Of a stretch of DNA of 64,000 bases, positions 32,141 to 39,205 are shown piece after piece. The stretch is from the NCBI GenBank assembly GCA_910577995.1, contig CAJTND010000004.1, positions 22,619 through 86,618 of the forward strand, given 5' to 3'. Both the position numbers and the translations under genes were made by a program. The DNA is from an uncultured Christensenella sp. (GTDB taxonomy: Bacteria > Bacillota > Clostridia > Christensenellales > Pumilibacteraceae). Under the pieces are notes generated by a model. It was not told where the DNA came from, made no database searches, and worked only from the letters and a program-made list of their open reading frames with translations. Every line of letters begins with the position of its first letter. Within the stretch, counting starts at the first letter, position 1.

Positions 32141-33025
32141 TCATCTTGTGAATTTAAGCTCTACGTCTTTGTTGACGGCGTGTATATCTATTATCTTGTC
32201 GTCGGGAGCGACCTCGCTCGGCGCGGAGAGAAGATAATCGTTCCGAGCGCCGTCGATGAGTATATAAGCGTCGAGGTTGACTGCTTTTACCGTCAGGCGG
32301 TCGGTCGCAACGCGGTCGAACGATATATCGCTGTTGTCGCCGCGGTGTTCGACGGTGCGGCAAAGCGTCGCTTCGACGACGGAAGTCAGATTGGTCGATT
32401 TGACGGAAAGACTGTCGCCGCGGCTGTTCTTGACCGTTATATCGGTGTTGACCGATGCGACGGATATATCGCCGAACTCGCAGTTGTCGAAGCTCACGTC
32501 GAGATTGGTGGAGTCGATCTTAAGCGTACCGAGCGTACAGTCGATAAAGCTTATGTCTGCGTTAGTCGAACGCACCGTCATGCTTTCGTAGCTCGCCGAG
32601 CGGAACTCGACGTCGGTCGTCGAGCCCGATATCTTGACGGTCACGCCCGAGCCGACGGTAAGGACGAAGTATCTGTCGAACCGACCTATGTTGAACAGCC
32701 CGTTGCGGAACGGCTCGAACCGCATGCGCTCGCGCACCTTGAACGCGCCGCCCTCCACGCCGACGCTCACGTCGGAATTGCTCGCTTCGTAGTAATCGAG
32801 CGTCATGGCGTCGCCGCTTTTGACGACGACGGGGAACGACCCGACGTCTATTTCTACGCTGTCGATAGACGTACCGTCGGCGACGGCAAACGTCTTGGCG
32901 GTGTACTCGACGGTATCGAGCTTTCGGAAATCCCAGCCGAGCGCGGCGGACCCGATGATAAACAGGACGACGCCGGCGGCGAGCAAGATACAGCTTATAA
33001 GTACGGTTTTTCTAATTGCTTTCAT
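32141..33025 (-). CDS. DUF4097 beta-helix envelope protein
   Basis: 294 residues. An N-terminal membrane helix (VLISCILLAAGVVLFIIGSAA) is followed by a repetitive beta-solenoid: SMTVRSTNADISFIDC, LKIDSTNLDVSFDNC, DISVASVNTDITVKNS and SLSVKSTNLTSVVEA recur at about 20-residue spacing, typical of DUF4097 (putative adhesin-like) proteins. It is the last gene of the PadR-DUF1700-DUF4097 operon; its start lies within the end of the DUF1700 gene (overlap of 14 bases). Such operons respond to envelope signals in Bacillota; the exact role is not known. Confidence 0.88.
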   Translation of the reverse strand: MKAIRKTVLISCILLAAGVVLFIIGSAALGWDFRKLDTVEYTAKTFAVADGTSIDSVEIDVGSFPVVVKSGDAMTLDYYEASNSDVSVGVEGGAFKVRERMRFEPFRNGLFNIGRFDRYFVLTVGSGVTVKISGSTTDVEFRSASYESMTVRSTNADISFIDCTLGTLKIDSTNLDVSFDNCEFGDISVASVNTDITVKNSRGDSLSVKSTNLTSVVEATLCRTVEHRGDNSDISFDRVATDRLTVKAVNLDAYILIDGARNDYLLSAPSEVAPDDKIIDIHAVNKDVELKFTR

Positions 33026-33749
33026 GTTCGATCTCCTTTATCGTCAGCCAGCTCTTGACCCCGAGGAAAAGCTCTTTGCAAAGCCGCACGGCGGCTTTCA
33101 GCATGTACACGCACGCTATACCGCCGAGCACGCCGCCGCCGGCTACGGCAAGACACATGCCGAGCTGCGCGACGCCCGCTCCGACGCTTCCGCAGAATAT
33201 CGGACCGAACGATATGACCGCGCCGGCTATCCCGCCGAGCGCGCATATTCCGCCCGCCGCGATAAGCGACGCGAGCACCGCCAGAGCCGTGGCTATCAGT
33301 ATGATAGGCAAAAACCCGATAAAGACATTGACGACTATAAACAGCGCAAGCCGCACGGGGTCTATGCCGCGACCGCGCGACCGCGCCGATCTTTTCTTTT
33401 CGTCGGGCTTAATGCCGTCGTCGCGTTTAACGGCTTTGCCGTCGGTGCGGACCACCGTTATGCTCGGCTGTTTCCGCTCGCTGCCGCGCTCGTGCAGGTC
33501 TGCAAGCTCGGGGAATATGCCGTCGCCGCCGACGTCCTGCGGCTTGATCTCGCCGTCATACTCGGAAAGTATCTTGTCCGCAACGTCGACGGGATTGCCG
33601 AACTCGTTGACGATCTCGCGTTCGGATTCGCCGCGCTCCGCCTTGTCGGCAAAGAGCTCGCCGTAATAATCCATCACGCGTTTTATTTCGTCGTCGGGCA
33701 GACGGCGTATGTTCTTTTTAAGCTCCGTTTCCCATTCGTATTTGGTCAT
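33012..33749 (-). CDS. DUF1700 (HAAS-domain) membrane protein
   Basis: 245 residues. The N-terminal HAAS domain (YEWETELKKNIRRLPDDEIKR, VMDYYGELFADKAERGESE, EIVNEFGNPVDVADKILSE) is a hallmark of DUF1700 and is thought to be a helical regulator-interaction module. A charged linker follows, then four hydrophobic stretches between about residues 130 and 225, rich in Gly and Ala. It is encoded 13 bp after the PadR gene and overlaps DUF4097. The three proteins probably form one regulatory envelope unit (known association of families). Confidence 0.9.
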   Translation of the reverse strand: MTKYEWETELKKNIRRLPDDEIKRVMDYYGELFADKAERGESEREIVNEFGNPVDVADKILSEYDGEIKPQDVGGDGIFPELADLHERGSERKQPSITVVRTDGKAVKRDDGIKPDEKKRSARSRGRGIDPVRLALFIVVNVFIGFLPIILIATALAVLASLIAAGGICALGGIAGAVISFGPIFCGSVGAGVAQLGMCLAVAGGGVLGGIACVYMLKAAVRLCKELFLGVKSWLTIKEIEHESN

Positions 33750-33762
33750 ACCGCTTTCCTCC

Positions 33763-34074
33763 TCAAACGCCTTCGCGATATATGAATTCGTACACGCGCC
33801 GCAGTTCGTCGAGATCGGATATCGATTCGCGTATCTTGCGCTTGCCTGCTTCGGTTATCATGTAATACTTGCGCAGCCTGCCGTTGTATTCCTTGGTCCG
33901 CGTGGTAAGACACCCCGTAGCTTCCAGCCGCTTGAGTATCGGGTACAGCGTGCTTTCGCTTATCTCGATGTACGGCGAAACGTCGCTTATTATCTTGTAG
34001 CCGTAGCTCTCTTCTTTTTTCAGCGACACCAGCACGCACACCTCCAACAATCCTTTTTTCAGTTGCGAGTCCAT
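33763..34074 (-). CDS. PadR-family transcriptional regulator
   Basis: 103 residues: a winged-helix PadR domain, KKGLLEVCVLVSLKKEESYG, YKIISDVSPYIEISESTLYPIL and RLEATGCLTTRTKEYNGR, then a short dimerisation helix. PadR proteins of this short class act as dimers on ATGT-N-ACAT-type sites. The ATG is preceded by GGAGG. It heads the operon with DUF1700 and DUF4097 and its promoter carries a matching palindrome, so autoregulation is expected. Confidence 0.95.
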   Translation of the reverse strand: MDSQLKKGLLEVCVLVSLKKEESYGYKIISDVSPYIEISESTLYPILKRLEATGCLTTRTKEYNGRLRKYYMITEAGKRKIRESISDLDELRRVYEFIYREGV

Positions 34075-34140
34075 TTCAGCCTCCGTCGTCCGTCTTGCGC
34101 ATTTTTGCAGCCTCCGTTACGAACACATACTGTTGAATGC

Positions 34141-34169
34141 ATAATACCATGTAATACATAGTATGTCAA
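34141..34169 (-). promoter_or_regulatory. PadR operon promoter with ATGTATTACAT operator
   Basis: On the minus strand TTGACA (34169-34164), 17 bp, TATTAT (34146-34141). The 11-bp palindrome ATGTAATACAT (34149-34159) lies entirely within the spacer, which fits repression by the encoded PadR protein. Confidence 0.82.
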
Positions 34170-34412
34170 CGGTTTGAAAGAAATTTCTTTGATTTTAATC
34201 TTTTTCTAATAAACCGCGGCAAAGGTTTGCGGCGGAGCGGGGCGGAGTGCGGATCTCGCCTCGGAAACGGAACGGGAAAAAGCGCGGAAGATCCGATCTT
34301 CGGTAATGTCGGGAATTGCTTTTAGACACTTGCCTTTTTTCGGGCGGTGTGATATGCTATATCGGTAATAAATTTCGACGACGGCGCTGCCTGCGCATAA
34401 CAAGGAGATACG
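34170..34412. other. Intergenic region between divergent PadR operon and GalT-like gene
   Basis: About 240 bp, mixed composition; a TATGCTATAT near 34350 may serve as -10 for the rightward gene, without a good -35. No gene seen. Confidence 0.4.
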
Positions 34413-35528
34413 ATGGCGGATATAAACAAACTGCTGAACAAGCTTATCGATTACGCCGAGAACGAGCTCATGCTCGATACGCTCGACGAAACGTACACGC
34501 TCAATAAGCTCGCGGAACTGACGGGCGTAGTGCCCGAACGCACCGACGACGAGTGCGGCGACGCGACGCTTGCCGAGCTTTTGCGGGAGCTTAAAGCGGC
34601 GTGCAAGGATATCGACGCGGACGCGGTGTGCGACGCGCTCATGCCGCTCCCGCACACGGTCAATTATTACTTTACCGATGAGTTTTCGCGCAAGCCCGAA
34701 AAGGCGTTCGACTTCCTGTTCAAGCTGTACGCGGACGGCGGTTATATCCCCGGCGGCGCGGCGATAGGTGCGGACGGGTTCGTCGCTTACGGCGGACGCG
34801 GCGGCAAGCGTCCTATAACGCTCAACGTCGGCGGCGACGATCTTATATATTCGCCCGTTGCGGCGGCGGATCGAGTGGCGACGCTCGAATGTCCGGATAT
34901 ACTCTCCGAGGATATCGCGATGCGGCTCGTCGGGTTTGCCGAGAGCTACGGCGGCGTCATCGCCAAACGCATCGGCGCCGACGGCGAATACTTCTGCTGC
35001 AAGAGCTCCGCGCTCGAATCGGCTAAGATAAAGAAAAACGTGTCGAGCGGCGTAGTCAAGACCGAGCTTTTGGATTATCCCGTTCCCGCGCTCATGATCC
35101 ACGGCATCGCCAAGAACGCCGTGGCGCGCGAGGCGGCGCGCATCATCAAGACAGCCAACGCCGACGGCGTTGCGTGCGTCGCAGCTTGCACTGTCAAGGA
35201 CGGCGTCAAGTTCTTTGTCGTGTTCGCCAAGGACGCGGCAAAAACGGAGATATTCACCGCGCCCGACGCGCTCGCCGCGTGCGGCGTGTTCGAGACAGCC
35301 GAGCTCGAGCCGCTGCTTAGCGTGCTCGAAAAAGGCACGGCGCTGTCCAGCGACCTTTACGCGTTCAAACCGCTGTACGCCGAAATAGGCGGCGTCAAGC
35401 ACGGTAACAAAGCGGCAGACGCGCTCGGCGCGGAGCTTGCCAAGCAGTTCAAAGCGCATCTCGCCGCCGCCGCGTCGGTCGACGAAGCCGCGGCGGAAAA
35501 GCTCGCCGCATCGACGGACGCCGAGTAA
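34413..35528 (+). CDS. Diverged class II GalT-like protein lacking catalytic motifs
   Basis: 371 residues. The first 110 residues resemble the N-terminal domain of class II galactose-1-phosphate uridylyltransferases: INKLLNKLIDYAENELML, YTLNKLAELTGV, a helix set, then DALMPLPHTVNYYF and PEKAFDFLFKLYADGGYIP. The rest does not show the class II catalytic HDHYQGG-type region or Cys motifs, and the protein is about 120 residues shorter than GalT-II. The C-terminal part (ITLNVGGDDLIYSPVAAADR, CPDILSEDIAMRLVGFAESYG) is coherent, so the ORF is not decayed. It could be a related but different nucleotidyl-binding protein. The ATG follows AAGGAGATACG. It is coupled to the next gene. Confidence 0.6.
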   Translation: MADINKLLNKLIDYAENELMLDTLDETYTLNKLAELTGVVPERTDDECGDATLAELLRELKAACKDIDADAVCDALMPLPHTVNYYFTDEFSRKPEKAFDFLFKLYADGGYIPGGAAIGADGFVAYGGRGGKRPITLNVGGDDLIYSPVAAADRVATLECPDILSEDIAMRLVGFAESYGGVIAKRIGADGEYFCCKSSALESAKIKKNVSSGVVKTELLDYPVPALMIHGIAKNAVAREAARIIKTANADGVACVAACTVKDGVKFFVVFAKDAAKTEIFTAPDALAACGVFETAELEPLLSVLEKGTALSSDLYAFKPLYAEIGGVKHGNKAADALGAELAKQFKAHLAAAASVDEAAAEKLAASTDAE

Positions 35529-35944
35529 TGGACGAAAAACTGACCGAGCTCAAACGCCGCGTGGAAGCGGACGACCCGAGCGCGCTTTACGAATATTCGC
35601 GGCTCGTGCGTGACAGCGACCCCGCCGAGGCGGATAAGTTCGTCATGCTCGCGGCACAGCTCGGCGAGCCGCACGCCGCCGAACAGGTCGGCGACGTATA
35701 CCTCGACCGCGGCGATATCCCGACCGCCGAGCAGTATTTCAAGCTCGGCGCGAAAGCGGGCATACTCGACTGCTCGGTCAAGCTCGCGGTCATCGAGCTC
35801 GACCGCGACGAGCAAGCGGCGGTCAAAGAACTTGAAGATCTTGCGGAGATAGGTATACGCTCGGCGGCAGACGCGCTCGCAGAGTATTACCGCGTCAACG
35901 GCAACAAGAAACAGGCGGCGTATTGGCGCTCGCTCGTCAAGTGA
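35528..35944 (+). CDS. Small Sel1/TPR-like repeat protein
   Basis: 138 residues of helical repeats: DPSALYEYSRLVRDSDPAEA, KFVMLAAQLGEPHAAEQVGD, YLDRGDIPTAEQYFKLGAKA and DCSVKLAVIELDRDEQAA follow Sel1/TPR spacing. The start shares a base with the upstream stop (TAATG) and its own stop shares a base with the next ATG (TGATG), so three genes form a tightly coupled unit. A cytoplasmic scaffold for the GalT-like protein is a plausible inference. Confidence 0.8.
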   Translation: MDEKLTELKRRVEADDPSALYEYSRLVRDSDPAEADKFVMLAAQLGEPHAAEQVGDVYLDRGDIPTAEQYFKLGAKAGILDCSVKLAVIELDRDEQAAVKELEDLAEIGIRSAADALAEYYRVNGNKKQAAYWRSLVK

Positions 35945-36696
35945 TGGAAGATAAGAAGCCGACCGTCGACAGGACGGAAAATAATAACGCCGAAACCGAA
36001 ACGCCGAAGCTCGACCTCAAAGACCGAGCGGCGGAGACCGCCGAAGCGGAAAGTCCCGAAACGGCTGAAACCGCGGAGAAAGAGGAAGAGACGGAAAAAG
36101 CGGCGCAGACGGAAAAGACGGCGACCGCGGGGAAAAAGCCGCGGTTTTCGGGCGCGTATTGGTTTACCGACAAGAGCGCGGAGGAGCTGCAAAAGCAGTC
36201 GGCTATCCGCACGATGCTGACGGTGATAGCGACGCTGTTACAGCTCGTCGTGTTGGTTTTGCCGCAGAACGGCATAGGATATATCACGGAAAAACTTCCG
36301 TCGTATGCTTTCGCGTATATGTGTGCGGTGTTCGTCATGCTTTTCACCGCGGTGTTCGTGATAATAATGAACTTTTACAGATACAAACTGCGCAAGCGCA
36401 TACCCAAGGAGTACGCGCCGCGCCATGGCTTTAAGCGCAGATCGTTTTTCGGCGCGGAGGCGCTTGTCGCGACGACCGCGATTTTGACGATAATGGAAAT
36501 ATCGTTCGTTTGCCTGAGCTATGACGGGTTCGGACTGCTCGGCGTGTTCCTGTGCGCGCTGTCGACGGCGGCGGCGGTGTGGGCGAGAATGACGACGGTA
36601 TTCGTGCTCAAAGACGCGGTGTACGTTCCCGCGATAGGCGAGACCGTCGAGGCAAAACCGGACGAGCCGAAGAACGCAGACAAAGAGGAAAAGTGA
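35944..36696 (+). CDS. Four-helix membrane protein with acidic N-terminal tail
   Basis: 250 residues. The first 65 are a disordered, Glu/Thr/Ala-rich tail (ETETPKLDLKDRAAETAEAE). Four membrane helices follow (about 93-110, 118-140, 165-185, 193-212) with a basic loop RYKLRKRIPKEYAPRHGFKR after the second. No family recognised. The start at 35944 overlaps the upstream stop (TGATG), and the gene is last in the set of three. Confidence 0.75.
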   Translation: MEDKKPTVDRTENNNAETETPKLDLKDRAAETAEAESPETAETAEKEEETEKAAQTEKTATAGKKPRFSGAYWFTDKSAEELQKQSAIRTMLTVIATLLQLVVLVLPQNGIGYITEKLPSYAFAYMCAVFVMLFTAVFVIIMNFYRYKLRKRIPKEYAPRHGFKRRSFFGAEALVATTAILTIMEISFVCLSYDGFGLLGVFLCALSTAAAVWARMTTVFVLKDAVYVPAIGETVEAKPDEPKNADKEEK

Positions 36697-36715
36697 TAAG
36701 CCGACACGTAATTGC

Positions 36716-36744
36716 TTGACACGGAAAGCATATCGTGATAAAAT
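36716..36744 (+). promoter_or_regulatory. Promoter for tRNA-Val
   Basis: TTGACA (36716-36721), 17 bp, TAAAAT (36739-36744), 38 bp before the tRNA. Confidence 0.8.
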
Positions 36745-36781
36745 CAATACGCCGAGACAAGAAACGGCTCGGCGGCGATAC

Positions 36782-36856
36782 GGGCAATTAACTCAGCGGG
36801 AGAGTGCCACCTTCACATGGTGGAAGTCGAGGGTTCGAACCCCCCATTGCCCACCA
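36782..36856 (+). tRNA. tRNA-Val (anticodon CAC)
   Basis: 75 nt with encoded CCA. Acceptor GGGCAAT/ATTGCCC, anticodon stem CCACC/GGTGG with loop TTCACAT (anticodon CAC, codon GTG), and T-arm GGGTTCGAACCC. It marks the left edge of the AT-rich segment. Confidence 0.95.
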
Positions 36857-36864
36857 ACAGCATT

Positions 36865-36896
36865 AAAGTACGAACCGTTTTGATTCGTACTTTTTC
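36865..36896 (+). terminator. Terminator of tRNA-Val
   Basis: AAAGTACGAA (36865-36874) pairs perfectly with TTCGTACTTT (36884-36893), followed by T-rich sequence. Confidence 0.88.
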
Positions 36897-37032
36897 TTTA
36901 TTCAGGCACCCGCCACAGTGCCACAAATTCTATAACATATCTGATATTTGTTTGAAATTCGCTGTTTATGGGCAATGCTTTTCCGTGTTTGTATGATATA
37001 ATGGTGATAACGAACATAGGGAGGTATTCATT

Positions 37033-37497
37033 ATGGATATACAGAAAATCGGTGTCTTTTTGTCTGAATTGCGGAAAGAAAAAAATCTTACGCAAAATGA
37101 ATTGGGTGAACAAATTGGTGTAACGAATAAAACCGTTTCACGTTGGGAAAACGGAAATTATTTACCGCCTGTTGAAATACTACAAATTTTAAGCAAATTT
37201 TATGATGTCAGCATAAATGAAATATTAAACGGTGAACGGATAAACGATAGCGATTATAAAAACGTTTCGGAAGAAAACGTAAAATCCGCACTTAATAGAA
37301 GTAACGTCATAATATGTAAGCACAAGAAAATTATGAATTGGATTATTGCTATAGTCGTGGCTTTATTATATATTGTAATTAGTTTAATATCACAAAAATG
37401 GCAGTACACTTGGATTGTTTGGATTGTGTATTGCGTATATCGCACAGTCGAAAGCATTGTAAATCACCTTTTGAATATTCACGTTAAGTCTAAATAA
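37033..37497 (+). CDS. XRE-family regulator with two C-terminal membrane helices
   Basis: 154 residues. Residues 5-60 are a helix-turn-helix of the Cro/CI type (FLSELRKEKNLTQNELGEQI, GVTNKTVSRWENGNYLPPVE). Two membrane helices lie near 100-118 and 123-143 (IAIVVALLYIVISLIS, TWIVWIVYCVYRTVESIV). Membrane-bound XRE proteins of this type occur in Bacillota and often control an adjacent signal or defence system. Base composition is much more AT-rich than in the chromosomal genes around. TATAAT is at 36997-37002 and the site AGGGAGG precedes the ATG. Confidence 0.88.
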   Translation: MDIQKIGVFLSELRKEKNLTQNELGEQIGVTNKTVSRWENGNYLPPVEILQILSKFYDVSINEILNGERINDSDYKNVSEENVKSALNRSNVIICKHKKIMNWIIAIVVALLYIVISLISQKWQYTWIVWIVYCVYRTVESIVNHLLNIHVKSK

Positions 37498-37534
37498 AAA
37501 TTCGTTTTACGTTACTACCGCTCCACCAACAAAA

Positions 37535-37571
37535 ACCCAGTCGAACCCATAAAGTTCGATTGGGTGTTTTC
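37535..37571 (+). terminator. Terminator after the XRE gene
   Basis: ACCCAGTCGAAC (37535-37546) pairs with GTTCGATTGGGT (37554-37565, one G.T pair), followed by GTTTTC. Confidence 0.75.
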
Positions 37572-37763
37572 TTTTGTAAAGCACGCTATAAAACGGCGTG
37601 TATTTGCTTTATACTGCGTTTTACTACCGAAACGCAATCTTCTTTGACGCAATCACAAAACGGCTTATAACTGATACAGAATAGTTTTCGGGTAAAAGAC
37701 AATCCCGACGGTCCGTGTAGGTATCGTCGGGATTGGTGCGGTCGGAGTAGTTAAACCATATCA

Positions 37764-38070
37764 CTATTTCTCATCATATAGTTCTATTCGGTTGACGAGT
37801 ATTTCAATCAATGCTTGCGGAGATAAATCTCTTACGCTGTGCGTCGGGTATTCCATAACTTCCCTTGCCATATCCAAAAACTTTTATATACTTTATTACG
37901 ACTTTCTTATCTACCATATTATAACCGAACAGAACACGACCGCCTGTAAATAAACCTTTGTTGCGGTTCTCTTTCAGTCCGCGAGAAACCTTTTGACTTA
38001 ATTCAGCCGAATAATACTCGGCAAGGCATCTCGGAGAGTGTAAACCGATTGCATTATATTTTTCAATGTG
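37764..38070 (-). pseudogene. Serine recombinase remnant
   Basis: Reading the minus strand from about 38070, the frame gives CLAEYYSAELSQKVSRGLKE, then NRNKGLFTGGRVLFGYNMVD and KKVVI. This is the hinge region of large and small serine recombinases (A-E-Y-Y-S-x-E-L-S-Q-x-V-x-R-G and G-G-x-x-x-x-G-Y). It then loses frame, and a different frame continues with MAREVMEYPTHSVRDLSPQA to EILVNRIELYDEK and a stop at 37764. The catalytic N-terminus is missing. The gene is therefore truncated and frameshifted, evidence of a former mobile element. Confidence 0.72.
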
Positions 38071-38077
38071 CTATAAT
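38049..38077 (+). promoter_or_regulatory. Promoter for the HEPN-motif gene
   Basis: TTGCAT (38049-38054), 17 bp, TATAAT (38072-38077), about 28 bp before the ATG at 38105. Confidence 0.7.
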
Positions 38078-38104
38078 TATAGCAATAAATTGTAGGTGAT
38101 TTTT

Positions 38105-38563
38105 ATGCGTGACTTAAACATTGAATTTCAAGAACAATATAAAAGGCTTGACAAACTTTGCCGAGAAATGTATTCTTTTGGCGAAGGTGTTTCGGCATAC
38201 ATACAGGATATGGAGAATACCCCTTATACGGAACAGTGCACCGTATATAATTGGGAAAGCATATATAAGGAATTGAAACACGCACGTTGGATGCGCAATC
38301 AACTTGCTCACGATATTTCCATTGATACCGATTTTTCCGAACAGTCGGATATTGAATTTGTCAAACGATTTTATGAGAGCATTATGAACGGAAGCGATCC
38401 GCTTGCTTGCGCTTATAAGGCTAAGCAAGCCGCTATGCAAAAGCGTAATTCGCCGTCCAAAATATTAAATGAAAATCAGCCGACGATTACTGTACCCGAA
38501 GCAAAACCGCGCAAATCGTTATGGAATAGAATCGTTTCAAAAATAAGGAGTTGGTTTTCGTAA
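38105..38563 (+). CDS. Hypothetical protein with HEPN-like RNxxxH motif
   Basis: 152 residues, unknown family. The N-terminal helical half contains FQEQYKRLDKLCREMYSFGE, then ELKHARWMRNQLAHDISID. The sequence R-N-Q-L-A-H fits the R-N-x-x-x-H motif of HEPN ribonucleases, at the end of a helix as expected. The C-terminal part is Pro- and basic-rich (KPRKSLWNRIVSKIRSWFS). HEPN activity is inferred from one short motif only. The ATG at 38105 follows TAGGTGAT. The gene sits between a recombinase remnant and AT-rich DNA. Proteins of this look often accompany mobile elements. Confidence 0.6.
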   Translation: MRDLNIEFQEQYKRLDKLCREMYSFGEGVSAYIQDMENTPYTEQCTVYNWESIYKELKHARWMRNQLAHDISIDTDFSEQSDIEFVKRFYESIMNGSDPLACAYKAKQAAMQKRNSPSKILNENQPTITVPEAKPRKSLWNRIVSKIRSWFS

Positions 38564-38579
38564 TTTCAAATGTTCGACT

Positions 38580-38843
38580 TTGCTTTGCCTCAGTCCAATT
38601 GCGCATTGTCACAGCGGCTTAAAAAAAGAGTTCCGCTTCCGTTTTAACGAAGTCACAAGGGCATGGCTTGCCGAGCATTATAAATTCGGACCGCGAACAA
38701 ATAATTATGGTTATTTAAGCGAAAGCGAGGGTTATGCGTACGGTTTGGAGAATCTTACGTTTTTCAACGGGGATAAGGTGTTATTTTATCAATGCTCGCA
38801 CGAGAGTATGCAATACGATCATCTTGAACGCTTTGACGATTAG
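38580..38843 (+). pseudogene. Possible truncated gene (C-terminal fragment)
   Basis: An 87-codon frame with no start signal. Its second half, AWLAEHYKFGPRTNNYGYLS and ENLTFFNGDKVLFYQCSHES, looks protein-like, but the first part does not. It is likely the tail of a larger lost gene in the mobile segment. Confidence 0.35.
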
Positions 38844-39091
38844 TACAGCAAAATAAAATTTGCAAACATAGAACTCACAGCTGACCGGATGCGCCCAAGC
38901 GCGTTCCGTTACATTGTCAACGGTAATTGTTTTGCTTATGTTATATGTTTGAAGAATGTTTAGTTTTGTGCCATACTTATAAAAACTAATAAGAATAGCA
39001 AAAAGCGCAGAACGAAAATTCGTTCCGCGCTCGTATATGACAAATTATTTGAGTTTTGTATGGGAAGATTTTTTTTACTACGTTTGAACTA
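38844..39091. other. AT-rich intergenic stretch
   Basis: About 250 bp before the leucine-rich-repeat gene's promoter. A hairpin AGCGCAGAACGA/TCGTTCCGCGCT lies at about 39004-39032. No gene seen. Confidence 0.5.
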
Positions 39092-39121
39092 TTGATTTTA
39101 TAGTGCCTTATATGGTATAAT
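39092..39121 (+). promoter_or_regulatory. Promoter for the leucine-rich-repeat lipoprotein
   Basis: TTGATT (39092-39097), 18 bp, TATAAT (39116-39121), about 85 bp before the ATG. Confidence 0.65.
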
Positions 39122-39205
39122 AAACGCGATATTTATATCAGATCCGGTAAATTTCGGCATTGTAGTATAAGTATACCATACCTACAACCAAAAAGGGAGC
39201 AAAAA

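Noticed and set aside
37701..37734. Hairpin AATCCCGACG/CGTCGGGATT as a terminator
   Set aside because: The stem is perfect but no T run follows and no gene ends just before it; role uncertain.
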